Part shown: piece after piece, positions 29,768 through 40,017 of the stretch
Layout of the letters: every line of letters starts with the position of its first letter
Numbering within the stretch: the stretch's first letter is position 1
Assembly: GCA_002722885.1 (NCBI GenBank)
Contig: PBNE01000006.1
Coordinates: 333,894-397,893, forward strand
Direction of reading: 5' to 3'
DNA length: 64,000 bases
DNA from: Rhodospirillaceae bacterium
GTDB lineage: Bacteria; Pseudomonadota; Alphaproteobacteria; SP197
Notes under the pieces: generated by a model
What the model was told of the DNA's origin: nothing
Database searches by the model: none
The model's input: only the letters and a program-made list of their open reading frames with translations
Translations under genes and position numbers: made by a program

Positions 29768-30855
29768 TCGAGGGTGGCGAGGCCAGCGATCATCTTGCGT
29801 TCAGTGTCGCTGGTGCGTTCGAAGACCATGGCCTTCCAGTCATCGGCGTCAGGATAGAAACAGCGACGGATTTCGGCCTTGATCGCGCGGCCCTGGTAGC
29901 TGTCGAGATCGCCGTGGTTGTGAAGCCAGCAGTCAGCCCGCAGGGAATCGAGAACCTCGTCGACCGGGGACGTGCCGAATTCGGGTGTGACCATGGTGAC
30001 TGTGGCGTGAGGCGCTGCGCCTGCCACACACAGGCTGTTGACGCCTGTCAGTGGTGCTGATGTCGAGCTGCCGTCGTCGGTGTTGGTGACGTCGCTTTCG
30101 CCCAGCCAGTCGACAAGCCGCGCATGACCGGGGTCGCCCAGAAGATGATCGGAGATCAGCTCTCCGTAACCGTAGGGACCGAGGCCGGTGTGATAGTCGA
30201 TCCATCCCACATGGCGGGCTGATGCCGCGTGTTTGCCGGCCACGGCGGCCATCGTCTTGGCTGACCATGTGGTCTGATGGCCGCCGAAGAAGAGCCCTTC
30301 GGGATGGCTGTACTGGCCGCCCGAGAGCGCGCCCTGCAGGGCCATCGGACCGTAGGCCTCGGCGTAGGCCTCCAGCGTCGCGCGTGCTGACGCCCGGGCT
30401 TCCGGAGTCCAGGAGACGGGACAGATCGCGTCTTTGAGCTGTTCGTAGCCTTCGTTCACCGGGTAGGGCTGTCCGTGTTCGAGATGGTTGCGGTTGAGAT
30501 CGACGTTCTCATGCGTGACCCGACGCAACCAGGAGAAGCCATAGGGATTGATGGCGTGGACCAGCACCACGGCCATGGAATCAGGTAGGTCGTCGTAGAG
30601 ACCGGACTGCAGAGCGCCGACCTGCGCGCCAGAACCGCAGAACCCCTCGACGCCGTGGGTCGCTGACTGGGTGAACAGGACATGGCTGGCGTTTTCGGGA
30701 CCAAAGCGGGCGACATCGGTGGCAAGCTCCTCGCCCTCACGGCCGCGTTTGGGATGGATGTGATGCTCGACCCGCAGGCCCTGTGCTGCGCAAGTCTCAA
30801 GAAACTTCGCACGCGCTTCGGCATAGGTGCCGGAATAGAAGCTCGATGGGTTCAT
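29764..30855 (-). CDS. DUF2817 domain (M14-like zinc carboxypeptidase family) protein
   Basis: TQSATHGVEGFCGSGAQ, LVHAINPYGFSWLRRVTHENVDLNRN, GWIDYHTGLGPYGYGELI. 3' end overlaps the convergent serine hydrolase by a few bases. Confidence 0.85.
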   Translation of the reverse strand: MNPSSFYSGTYAEARAKFLETCAAQGLRVEHHIHPKRGREGEELATDVARFGPENASHVLFTQSATHGVEGFCGSGAQVGALQSGLYDDLPDSMAVVLVHAINPYGFSWLRRVTHENVDLNRNHLEHGQPYPVNEGYEQLKDAICPVSWTPEARASARATLEAYAEAYGPMALQGALSGGQYSHPEGLFFGGHQTTWSAKTMAAVAGKHAASARHVGWIDYHTGLGPYGYGELISDHLLGDPGHARLVDWLGESDVTNTDDGSSTSAPLTGVNSLCVAGAAPHATVTMVTPEFGTSPVDEVLDSLRADCWLHNHGDLDSYQGRAIKAEIRRCFYPDADDWKAMVFERTSDTERKMIAGLATLD

Positions 30856-30865
30856 GTCAGACCTG

Positions 30866-31240
30866 TCAATCTCCGTTTGGCGGAGACTGGCATGGCGCTG
30901 TGAACGTGTCGATCAGGCCGCGGAAGCGGCCGTTCGCTGACCTAGATCGTCTGGTGACGGGCGCGGCAGCCGCGATGTCGCAGGCGATGGCGTAGGCTGT
31001 TTCGCGCAGCTTTGGCGGCAGGTTCTCGGAGATGAGCGTGATCACGGTTTCGAAACCGTCGCCATCGTTGAGCAATTCGACATAGGTCTGGCCGATGGCC
31101 GGCAGTTCTTCTTCATTGAAATAAGCGAAGGCCGGCAGATGACGGACGATGTCGCCAATGGCGCGCAGCTCTCCGTCGTCCATGCTGCCGTCGGCAGCGG
31201 AGACAACAACCATGGTCTAGATCAGCGCCGCATTGGGGGT
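30866..31240 (-). pseudogene. TerB-like tellurite resistance family protein, apparently degraded
   Basis: Track ORF 30866-31213 MVVVSAADGSMDDGELRAIGDIV...LRETAYAIACDIAAA. Upstream codons in the same frame read PNAALI(TAG)TMVVVSAADG with TAG at 31217-31219; C-terminus after CDIAAA reads as unrelated Arg/Ser-rich sequence. Confidence 0.55.
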
Positions 31241-31386
31241 CGAGCTGGGACGTCGTTCTCTGAACCTTATGGTGTTCCGGGCTGCTGTGTTCCCCGGGAC
31301 GTGGCGAAGAGACAAGCTCTGGCGAGCGCAGGTGTTCGCCGGAAATGTAGGAACGCCACCGGGCTTTATCGAGGTAATGTGGCGAA

Positions 31387-34131
31387 TCAGCTGCCGAGAT
31401 GGCTGCGTATCTCGTGGACGGCATCGCTCAGGCCCATGCGTCGGGCCTCGAGACCTTCGGGGAAGGCCGAGAGCAGGCGTGACGGCATGGCGCGGTCGAG
31501 CATGACAAAAACGCCGTGGTCATCGGCCCGGCGGACAAGGCGGCCAAAGGCCTGGCGCAGGCGCAGGCGGGTAATGAGATCGTCCCAGGCGTTGCCGCCG
31601 AAGGCTTCGCGTCGGGCCTTGTGGAGAATGTCGGGCCGGGGCCATGGGACGCGGTCGAACACGATCAGGCGAAGCGAGCGGCCGGGAACGTCGACTCCGT
31701 CACGGACAGCATCGGTGCCCAGCAGGCAGGCATTTTCTTCGGCGCGGAAGATGTCTACCAGGGTGGCGGTGTCCATGGCGTCGACATGCTGGGCGTAGAG
31801 CGGCAGACCGGCGTGCTCTAGCGCCTCGGCAACCCGGCCTTGAACGTCCCGCAGCCGAGCGATCGCGGTGAAAAGTCCCAGAGCACCCCCGCCCGAGGCC
31901 AGAAAGAGTTCCCGGAAGGCCGCGGACACCTGGGCGGGATCGTTGCGTGAGACGTCGGTGACGATCAGAAGCCTCGTGAGTTCGGGATAGTTGAAGGGTG
32001 AGGCGACGGCCGCTTCGGCGGGCGGCTTGGGCAGATGGCGCAGACCGGTTCGCAGGTTGGCCGCCTGCCAGCCGTCTCGCGTGTCCGCATCGGGGTCGTG
32101 TGGTGGGAGGGGCATTGCATCACGCAGAGTGGCCGAAGTGATCACCAGGCCATGAGAGCGCGAGGCGACGGTTTCGGCAAAGGGCAGGCCGGGATCGGTC
32201 CAGTGGCGATGCATGCCGACGTCGCTCTCGCGACCGGCGACTCGATCAAGCGAAAACCAGTCGACAAACTCATCAGGTGTGTCGAACTGCATCTCGGTGA
32301 GCATGCGCCGCCAGGCTCTAGCGACCTGGATGCCCCGACGGTCGATCCCCCGGATCACGGCATCGATGCGCAGGCGGGTGGCGGTGTCGAGGTCGTCGGC
32401 ACGGTCGTCGAGTTCCTGCGCTAGATGCCTGGCCAGCGCAACGAGCGGCCGTTCGAGATCACCCAGGGCATCCTGGAGCAGACTGGCGGCCTGGGCGAGA
32501 CCGTCGATGAGCGGGTCGACGGGGCACTCCACACCGTAGTTGCTGCCGGACTCGCTGCTTCGTGCGAGGACCTGCTGGCGGACCAGCGAGAGAAACCGTT
32601 CGGTCGGGCCACGGGGCTGGTCGTCGGCCAGCCGCTGGCGCCAGCCTTCCGATGGTAGGATGCGCGCGGCCTTCTGAATCTCTTCCAGCGGTTCCTCGCC
32701 GCCATCGCCGATCAGATCGCCGGCCCGCCGTGCAAGGCCGCGGGCGCGGCTGCGGCGACCTTCGGCGCCAAGAAGCCAGCGGCGTAGGTCTTCGCCTTCG
32801 CGGCCGGTGATGTGAGATGAGAAGACGCTGTCGGCGGCATCAAACAGATGATGACCCTCGTCGAAGACATAACGTGTGGGAAGGTTGGGGTCTTCATCAC
32901 CGGCCAGAGCGGCCTGGATCAGGACCAAAGCATGGTTGGCGACGACAAGGTCGGCCTGACGGGCGCGGCGGATCGACCGTTCGATGAAGCAGCGCTGGTA
33001 GTGGGGACAGGCGGAATAGACACATTCCCCACGCTGGTCTGCCAGTCCGAGCGTGCGAGCCGTACCCAACAGTTCCACGAGCCAGCCTGGGAAGTCGCCG
33101 CCCGTCATGTCGCCATCCCGCGTTGCCAGGGCCCAGCGCGCAACGAGGCCGAGCGGGATGGCTTCGTTGGGCCTTGCGGTGATGGTGCCAGCGGCGTCGG
33201 CGAGGTTCAGGAGGCAGAGGTAGTTCTCACGACCCTTGCGCACGACCACACGCCGTCGCTTGGCTTCCGCATCCGGCACCAGGCGGTCGAGCTCCTGGTC
33301 GACCTGTCGCTGGAGGTTCCGGGTGTAGGTGCTGATCCAGACCGCACCCTTGTTCTTTTCGGCCCAGAGGCTGGCGGGTGCGATGTAGCCCAGGGTCTTG
33401 CCGACGCCGGTGCCGGCTTCGGCGATGACGGTCTCGGGTTCGCCGACACGCTGACGCGGCGCGAAGCCGAAGGTCAGGGCGTCAGCATAGTCGGCCTGCT
33501 GCGGACGCTGTTCAGCGTCGGGGCCAAGTAACTCTTCCAGGCGCGCGCGCACCTCATCGGTGCAAACGGGATGATGATCAGCTGGGGGCCGTGGTGCAGT
33601 TTCGGACCACTCCGGAAGTTTGGACCAGACGTCGAGGGAAGGCCGGGCGTTGGCATCCAGCGCCAGGGCATCGGCCACGTCGCCGCCCCAGAGCCAGCCG
33701 CCGTTGATCATGGCGACGGCAATCCGGCCGGCACGCGTCCGGTCACGGGGTTCGAGATGGGCCAGGTCTTCGAGCAGAAGACGCGCGCAATCCCGCAAGG
33801 CCATGGCCTGATCGGCGAGATTCTGGGGATCGCCGAGTTGTAGTGTCTCGGCGAGGCCGCGAGGCGTGGGCACAACAAACCGGGCCGGCAGGGCAAAGGC
33901 CACCAGTTCGAGGATATCGAGTGCCGGAGCGCCGCGGGTGCCCGTACGCCGACGCATGGCGCCGGCATGGCAGATCAACGGTGCGGGTCCGGCTTCCCAC
34001 CGCCGGCGGGCCTCTTTGCGGTCGATTTCCTCGATCTCGCCGTCGGGGTGCAGCCACACCGCACCGGCCGCACCGGCAACAAGTGTAGGCGCGGCAAACC
34101 AGCCGCCGGTGGCATCGAAAGGCATCGTCAT
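31387..34131 (-). CDS. ATP-dependent DNA helicase, DinG/XPD-like
   Basis: VIAEAGTGVGKTLGYIAPASLWAEKN (Walker A), YVFDEGHHLFDAADS (DEGH box), LRLRQAFGRLVRRADDHGVFVMLDRA motif VI. Confidence 0.92.
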   Translation of the reverse strand: MTMPFDATGGWFAAPTLVAGAAGAVWLHPDGEIEEIDRKEARRRWEAGPAPLICHAGAMRRRTGTRGAPALDILELVAFALPARFVVPTPRGLAETLQLGDPQNLADQAMALRDCARLLLEDLAHLEPRDRTRAGRIAVAMINGGWLWGGDVADALALDANARPSLDVWSKLPEWSETAPRPPADHHPVCTDEVRARLEELLGPDAEQRPQQADYADALTFGFAPRQRVGEPETVIAEAGTGVGKTLGYIAPASLWAEKNKGAVWISTYTRNLQRQVDQELDRLVPDAEAKRRRVVVRKGRENYLCLLNLADAAGTITARPNEAIPLGLVARWALATRDGDMTGGDFPGWLVELLGTARTLGLADQRGECVYSACPHYQRCFIERSIRRARQADLVVANHALVLIQAALAGDEDPNLPTRYVFDEGHHLFDAADSVFSSHITGREGEDLRRWLLGAEGRRSRARGLARRAGDLIGDGGEEPLEEIQKAARILPSEGWRQRLADDQPRGPTERFLSLVRQQVLARSSESGSNYGVECPVDPLIDGLAQAASLLQDALGDLERPLVALARHLAQELDDRADDLDTATRLRIDAVIRGIDRRGIQVARAWRRMLTEMQFDTPDEFVDWFSLDRVAGRESDVGMHRHWTDPGLPFAETVASRSHGLVITSATLRDAMPLPPHDPDADTRDGWQAANLRTGLRHLPKPPAEAAVASPFNYPELTRLLIVTDVSRNDPAQVSAAFRELFLASGGGALGLFTAIARLRDVQGRVAEALEHAGLPLYAQHVDAMDTATLVDIFRAEENACLLGTDAVRDGVDVPGRSLRLIVFDRVPWPRPDILHKARREAFGGNAWDDLITRLRLRQAFGRLVRRADDHGVFVMLDRAMPSRLLSAFPEGLEARRMGLSDAVHEIRSHLGS

Positions 34132-34270
34132 GGGATGGACGTAGCCTGTCACGGGTGAGAACGAAAGCCTAACATGGCGCAGGCTGTGGAGTTGCGCGGG
34201 CTGCAAGAGGTCAGTAGGTTCCGCGCGCGCACGATGGCGCCTGACCCCAGGACATGGAGACCGGACAGCG

Positions 34271-35854
34271 ATGTCGCTCAGAGATCACGCTCAGACCAGT
34301 AAGGCATGGCCTTTTGAAGAGGCGCGCAAGCTGGTCAAACGGCTGGGCGGTCGCGATCCGGAGAAGGGGTATGTGCTCTTCGAGACCGGATACGGGCCGT
34401 CGGGTCTTCCGCATATCGGAACCTTCGGCGAGGTGGCGCGCACGAGCATGGTGCGCCACGCCTTTTCGCTGCTGTGCGACGTGCCGACGCGCCTGTTTGC
34501 GTTTTCCGATGACATGGATGGCCTGCGCAAGGTGCCCGACAACGTGCCCGGCAAGGAGCGTATGGGCGAGAATCTGGGCCTGCCGCTGACCAAGGTGAGC
34601 AACCCGTTCGACACGGAGTTCGCCAGCTTCGGTGAACACAACAACGCGATACTGCGCAAGTTTCTCGATCGATTTGGATTCGAGTACGAGTTCGTGAGTT
34701 CGACGGACATGTACACCAGTGGGCAGTTCGACGATGCGCTGATGCGCGTGCTCGAACGGTTCGATGCCGTGATGGACATCATGTTACCGAGCCTGCGCGA
34801 AGAACGGCGCAAGACATACTCGCCCTTCCTGCCGATGTCGCCGACGACGGGACGTGTGCTTCTGGTGCCGACGCTGGAGCGCAATGTGGAAGCGGGCACG
34901 ATCGTGTTCGAGGATGAGGACGGTTCGAAGGCCGAGGTGCCGGTGACCGGCGGCCACTGCAAACTCAACTGGAAGCCCGACTGGGGCATGCGCTGGTTTG
35001 CCCTGGGCGTCGACTATGAGATGGCCGGCAAGGATCTGATTGATTCGATCCGTCTGTCCGGACAGATCTGTCGTGCGTTGGGTGGCCGCGCACCGGAAGG
35101 GTTCAATTACGAGCTCTTCCTGGACGAGAACGGCGAGAAGATCTCGAAGTCCCGTGGCAATGGTCTGACGATCGACGAGTGGTTGCGCTACGGTACCGAA
35201 GAGAGCCTGACGCTCTACATGTACCAGAAGCCCAGGACGGCCAAGCGGCTCTATTTCGATGTGATCCCGCGCCATGTCGACGACTATGCCCAGCACTTGG
35301 CGACGTACAGTGGTCAGGACGACAAGGCGGTCGACAACCCGGTGTGGCATCTGCATGGCGGCAAACCGCCGGTGGAGGACCAGCCGCTGAGTTACGCCAT
35401 GCTCCTGAACCTGGCGAGCGTGTGCAACGCCGAAGACAAGACGGTTCTGTGGGGTTTCATCAGCCGCTATGTGCCGGGAGCGACGCCGGAGACCAAGCCG
35501 TTGCTGGACCGGCTCTCGGAACTGGCCGTGAACTACTACCAGGACTTCGTGAAACCGGCAAAGCAGTACCGCGCGCCCGATGTCAAGGAGCGGGCCGCGA
35601 TGGAGGACCTGATCGTACGGTTTGAGACGCTGCCCGCTGACTCGGATGGTGAAGTGTTCCAGAACGAGGTCTATGCGGTGGGCAAGGAACATACGTTCGA
35701 TCCGCTGCGAGGCTGGTTCCAGGCGCTCTATGAGGTGTTGCTGGGCCAGAGCGCGGGGCCGCGTTTCGGCAGTTTCGTCGCACTCTACGGGCGAGACGAG
35801 ACGCTTGCGCTGATGCGCGAGACGCTTGGGAAAAGCGAAGGAAGCGCGGCCTGA
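34271..35854 (+). CDS. lysK: lysyl-tRNA synthetase, class I
   Basis: [28 protein letters not shown] (HIGH-type), [21 protein letters not shown] (KMSKS-type). Confidence 0.95.
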   Translation: MSLRDHAQTSKAWPFEEARKLVKRLGGRDPEKGYVLFETGYGPSGLPHIGTFGEVARTSMVRHAFSLLCDVPTRLFAFSDDMDGLRKVPDNVPGKERMGENLGLPLTKVSNPFDTEFASFGEHNNAILRKFLDRFGFEYEFVSSTDMYTSGQFDDALMRVLERFDAVMDIMLPSLREERRKTYSPFLPMSPTTGRVLLVPTLERNVEAGTIVFEDEDGSKAEVPVTGGHCKLNWKPDWGMRWFALGVDYEMAGKDLIDSIRLSGQICRALGGRAPEGFNYELFLDENGEKISKSRGNGLTIDEWLRYGTEESLTLYMYQKPRTAKRLYFDVIPRHVDDYAQHLATYSGQDDKAVDNPVWHLHGGKPPVEDQPLSYAMLLNLASVCNAEDKTVLWGFISRYVPGATPETKPLLDRLSELAVNYYQDFVKPAKQYRAPDVKERAAMEDLIVRFETLPADSDGEVFQNEVYAVGKEHTFDPLRGWFQALYEVLLGQSAGPRFGSFVALYGRDETLALMRETLGKSEGSAA

Positions 35855-35856
35855 CC

Positions 35857-36206
35857 ATGGCCGCGGAGCTCGAAGGACGGGTCGCTCTCGTCACCGGTGC
35901 GGTCGGCGGCATCAGTCGTGCCGCGGCGATCATGTTGTCGCAGATGGGCGCTGATCTGCTCCTGCTTGATCTGAAGGAAGACGGTCTAAACGCCACTGCC
36001 GACGCAATCCGGAAAGCCGGGCGCCGATGACGGAGTTCCACGGTATGGATGCGATCGTCGAGGAAGCCGGTTGGAACCTGATGAACCGCTGGGCCGAACC
36101 CCAGGAAATCGCCGCCTCGGTGGCATTTCTGGTGAGCGGAGCAAGGTCCTACTACACAGGCCAGGTGCTGTGCCCGAACGGCGGAGATCCGATCGTCGGG
36201 ATCTGA
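35857..36206 (+). pseudogene. SDR-family dehydrogenase with large central deletion
   Basis: N-terminus MAAELEGRVALVTGAVGGISRAAAIMLSQMGADLLLLDLKEDGLNATADAIRKAGRR* then, in another frame, C-terminal GWNLMNRWAEPQEIAASVAFLVSGARSYYTGQVLCPNGGDPIVGI*; catalytic centre (S-YxxxK) missing. Confidence 0.8.
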
Positions 36207-36215
36207 TGCTGCGTA

Positions 36216-36989
36216 TCAGTACGAGCTGGTGATGCCGCCGTCGATCACCAGCGTGTGGCCGGTGATGAAGCTCGCTGCCGGTGTGCAGAGGAAGGCCGCC
36301 GGCCAGCCGATTTCATCGGGCCGACCCCAGCGGCCGGCGGGAACCCTCGTGGTGATCCAGTCGTCCTGCCCCGGCTCCTGGCGAAAGATGGCGGTCGTGT
36401 CTGTCTGCATAAAGCCCGGTGCGATGGCGTTGGCGGTGACACCATGAGGTGCCAGAGATGTCGAAAGCGCTTTGGCGAAGCTCGACAAGGCGGCTGACGC
36501 GGCAGCGTCGACGGGTGCCAGGCCTCCGCTGGCCATGATTCCGATGCTCGACATCAGAACAATGCGGCCCCAACCACGTTCGCGCATGGAAGGTGTGAGT
36601 CTGCGGGCTGCGGCCATGGCCGAGAAAAGTTTGCCATCGAAGAGGGTGTTGATTTCCTGATCGGTGGTGTCTTCGATGGGGCGGACGAGAAACTGGGCTG
36701 CGCTGGATACAAAGATGTCGACGGCTCCGACCTGCCCGATGACGTCGTCGATCATCGTATCGAGTGCTGCGCCGTCGGTCACATCACAGCTGGCCGAAAT
36801 GGCCTGACCGCCTACTGCTCGGATCGCCTCGCAGCGGTCTGTGACAAGCTCCTCGTTGCGGCCGTTGATCGCGACCGTGGCACCAAGATCGGCCAGACAC
36901 CGTGCCGTCGACCAGCCCAGGCCGCGACTGCTGCCGGTGATAAGCGCCGTGCGGCCGGAGAGATCGAACGGGGTGGGGTGGTTCTCCAT
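36216..36989 (-). CDS. SDR family oxidoreductase
   Basis: DLSGRTALITGSSRGLGWSTARCLADLGATVAINGR; C-terminal FITGHTLVIDGGITSSY. Confidence 0.9.
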   Translation of the reverse strand: MENHPTPFDLSGRTALITGSSRGLGWSTARCLADLGATVAINGRNEELVTDRCEAIRAVGGQAISASCDVTDGAALDTMIDDVIGQVGAVDIFVSSAAQFLVRPIEDTTDQEINTLFDGKLFSAMAAARRLTPSMRERGWGRIVLMSSIGIMASGGLAPVDAAASAALSSFAKALSTSLAPHGVTANAIAPGFMQTDTTAIFRQEPGQDDWITTRVPAGRWGRPDEIGWPAAFLCTPAASFITGHTLVIDGGITSSY

Positions 36990-37492
36990 CAGACTTCGGG
37001 GAGCCCGCGCCAGTCCTCGAATGAGATCTCACGGCCGGGGTAGGTGGGGCTGGTGAAGGGCCAGGCATCGTCGATCCAGCCTCGGACCGTTTCGTAGAGT
37101 ACGGCATCGAGATCGCCATCGAGCTCATCGGCACGGACCCACATGGTGACTTTGGCGTCATGGCCGCTCTTCAGGGTGGGATCAATGTACATGCAGCCGA
37201 GACAACGGCTCTCGTCGGGCGCCATCATTGTGTAGGCGAATGACGAGCGGATCGTGAATTCGCGCTGGTGCCAACCGAGATCGATCAGGTCGTCCTCGAA
37301 GGTCAGCCCTTCGGGCCAGACGCCATCGCCTCCGACACTGAACGTCTTCTGGAGATGCTCTACGCTGGTCATTACGGCGTCGTAGTCCTTTACGACATCG
37401 TTGACCTCGAGCATGCGCAGGCGGAAGCGCGGGTGCTCAAGTGTCTCGGGCACCACGAAGTCGTCAGGTACAAGGCGTTTTCGGTCATGCAT
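36989..37492 (-). CDS. GNAT-like N-acetyltransferase
   Basis: ETLEHPRFRLRMLEVNDVVKDYDAVMTS...; overlaps the downstream SDR start. Confidence 0.6.
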   Translation of the reverse strand: MHDRKRLVPDDFVVPETLEHPRFRLRMLEVNDVVKDYDAVMTSVEHLQKTFSVGGDGVWPEGLTFEDDLIDLGWHQREFTIRSSFAYTMMAPDESRCLGCMYIDPTLKSGHDAKVTMWVRADELDGDLDAVLYETVRGWIDDAWPFTSPTYPGREISFEDWRGLPEV

Positions 37493-37507
37493 GGTGCTTT
37501 CTCCGTT

Positions 37508-38716
37508 TCAGTGCGGCGCTTCGACGCCCTTGGTGATGGATACGGTTTCGGCTCCGAGGAACCGGCGCAATCGTTCCAATTCGGACATCAGAGCGTCGAC
37601 CCGACCCTTGCCGGCTTTCACTTTGGGTTCCCACCAGAGGTTGTTGACGATGAGTTCACCACGGTTCCGGTGGAACTTCATGCAGGCCCGCCCGGCGATC
37701 CGATCGCCCTCAAGGAGAGGCAGGACGTAATAGCCGTATCGGCGTTTCGGCGCGGGAACGAAGGCTTCAAAGCGATAGTCGAAGTTGAACAGACGTTGCG
37801 CCCGATTGCGGTCACGAACGATGGGGTCGAATGGGCTGAGGAAGCGAAGGCGTGTCGGCGGATCGGCAAGTCGCTCAAACTGATCTTCCAGATGATTCCA
37901 CGCGAACGACGCCCGTGGCTTACCGCCGTCTGCCGGCTTGACGATGACAGGCTGAAGGCGATGGTCGTTCGTTTCGACCCAGGTCTTGGCGTCGGCTGGT
38001 GAGATGGCGGCCCAGAAGGCCGCGAGTTCTCCTGATGTTGCGATGCCGAGTCGATCCATGGCCGCCGAACAGGCCCAGTCGACGTGGTCGTCGTGGCTGG
38101 GTGTTTCGTAGCGGTGAGATTCGGGGATCACACGTTCGGTGAGGTCATAGATCTTTTGGAAATTCTCGCGACGTACCACCGAAATCTGCCCTGACCACCA
38201 CAGGTACTCGAGCGCTGCCTTCGTGGGCCCCCAGCCCCACCAGGGACCGGCCTTCTTGCCGTCACCATCATCCAGATCACGGGACATCGTCGGGCCGTTG
38301 TGACGAATGTGGTCCAGCACGCCGGCGATAACGGCGTCGGCGTCGGCTCCGATTCGTTCGGAGAACCAGGAGTCGCGCTGAAGCCTCTGACCCATGCGCT
38401 CGAACCTGTGCGTCCAATGGCCAAACCAGCGCACCGGAATGGCACTGGAGTCGTGAGTCCAGTGTTCGAAGAGGCGGCGGTCCTTTGCGAGCAGATCGTC
38501 GAGATCACTGCGGCGATAGGTCTGATTGCGTGAAAACAAGGTGAGGTGGTGCGCACGCTCGACCGTGATGATGCTGTCGAGCTGCACGAAGCCCATGCGC
38601 TCGATGAGATCATACAGATCGTCGCGTCGCATGCGGCACCCTGGATTGTCGCAGAGCCCCTGGAGTTGCAGCAGCAGCCTCCGGGCGGTCCGAGCATCAA
38701 CGGTGAGATCTGTCAT
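37508..38716 (-). CDS. winged-helix YcaQ/AlkX-like DNA glycosylase family protein
   Basis: MGFVQLDSIITVERAHHLTLFSRNQTY (QxD motif); C-terminal LSPFDPIVRDRNRAQRLFNFDYRFEAFVPAPKRRYGYYVLPLLEGDRIAGR. Confidence 0.85.
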   Translation of the reverse strand: MTDLTVDARTARRLLLQLQGLCDNPGCRMRRDDLYDLIERMGFVQLDSIITVERAHHLTLFSRNQTYRRSDLDDLLAKDRRLFEHWTHDSSAIPVRWFGHWTHRFERMGQRLQRDSWFSERIGADADAVIAGVLDHIRHNGPTMSRDLDDGDGKKAGPWWGWGPTKAALEYLWWSGQISVVRRENFQKIYDLTERVIPESHRYETPSHDDHVDWACSAAMDRLGIATSGELAAFWAAISPADAKTWVETNDHRLQPVIVKPADGGKPRASFAWNHLEDQFERLADPPTRLRFLSPFDPIVRDRNRAQRLFNFDYRFEAFVPAPKRRYGYYVLPLLEGDRIAGRACMKFHRNRGELIVNNLWWEPKVKAGKGRVDALMSELERLRRFLGAETVSITKGVEAPH

Positions 38717-38890
38717 GGTCGATGCAGCTTAGTCATGTTACGTCGGACCGGTAGGGGCCGTGTAACCCATCCATGTGGATGCTTGGATGGTGACCTCATG
38801 AACAACTGTCCTGTCGTCGGGATAACTGTGATGACCATCATAGCCTCCTAATCGCGGAACAGCGTCGCCGGGCTGTCGCCCCTATGTCTT

Positions 38891-39319
38891 GTGTTGTCCT
38901 TTGCCGACCAGACCAATCTGACTTTGGGCGCCAACGCTGCGCTCGAGATCGACTCCTGTGTCTTTGACGGCTCAGGCGGGGAAGCCAGTTGGGATTTTCT
39001 GGCCGGTTCCTTTGCCATCACGACCGGGCTCATTGGCAAAGACGATCCCGCCAGTGTTGTGGTCACGACCCCTGTCTCAACGATCGGCATTCGAGGGACC
39101 ACTTTCTGGGGCGGGTTGATCAGCGACGATCTCTATGGAGTCCTGATTCTTGACGGCGCCGTCGAGGTTCGGACCGCGGACGGCACCGTCGTGCTTGATG
39201 ACGTCGGCGAGGGAACCAAGATCAGTCTGGACGGCGGCGAGCCGACGGCTGCGGCTATCTGGGGTGACGAGCGAGTCGCGCAGGCGCTTGCCTCCATCAC
39301 GTTCGAAGAAACGCCCTGA
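38891..39319 (+). pseudogene. FecR-domain protein fragment (no signal peptide or domain N-terminus)
   Basis: LSFADQTNLTLGANAALEIDSCVFD...VVVTTPVSTIGIRGTTFWGG...YGVLILDGAVEVRTADGTVVLDDVGEGTKI; upstream in-frame sequence is not FecR-like. Confidence 0.6.
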
Positions 39320-39510
39320 GGCTTCTTGCCGCCTTGTTGTCGTGTGCGCCCATGCGAGCATGTGAGCCGCCGAGGCGATTTGACGGCGTTCGACCGGTTT
39401 GAGTGGGGGGCCGATTGCTGAAAGCCGATCGATCCGCGCCGCGGCGTGGTGAGCGAATGAGACTTGGAGTTTCTCCGCAGCCGACGCTATAGACACGTTG
39501 GTGCGGAATG

Positions 39511-40017
39511 TCATGTCCGCACCTTGATGACGGCGACGACAAGGTGAATGTTGGCAACCTCCTGGGCATCGAAGGTGAGTTCGCAGGCGAGATTGAACTG
39601 CTGCACCGTGAGGTCCTCTGCCGTGAGTCGAATGAGCCGCTTGATGTAGGCCTCGCCGTTGCTGCACTCGATGACAACATCGTCGCCAGCACGCGGCGGG
39701 ACCGAGGGGTTGACGTAGAGCAGGCCTCTATGCCGAAACACGGGCTCTTGACTGTCCGAGCTCATGTAGACCGCGAAGGCACTGCCCACGTTCGACAGCA
39801 CATGAGGCCGGGGCACGTAGGAATCGACCAGGCCATTGCCAAAGAAAACGCCGTCCATTCCGCCACGCGCATGCCCCAGGACCGGTACATCCGACGCGCC
39901 TGCCGGCGGCGGATTGGCAACGATCGCAGCCACTTCGCCAGGCCGATGCGAGATTTCCGGACTCAAGTTCCGGCCGGTCACGCGGGCGAGGCGTGAAAGG
40001 GTGCGTGTGCTCAGCAT
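39511..40017 (-). CDS. S24 family peptidase (LexA/CI-like C-terminal domain), truncated or lacking the HTH domain
   Basis: FAVYMSSDSQEPVFRHRGLLYVNPSVPPRAGDDVVIECSNGEAYIKRLIRLTAEDL: Ser-Lys dyad context retained; only about 50 residues precede the domain, with no recognisable complete HTH. Confidence 0.65.
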   Translation of the reverse strand: MLSTRTLSRLARVTGRNLSPEISHRPGEVAAIVANPPPAGASDVPVLGHARGGMDGVFFGNGLVDSYVPRPHVLSNVGSAFAVYMSSDSQEPVFRHRGLLYVNPSVPPRAGDDVVIECSNGEAYIKRLIRLTAEDLTVQQFNLACELTFDAQEVANIHLVVAVIKVRT

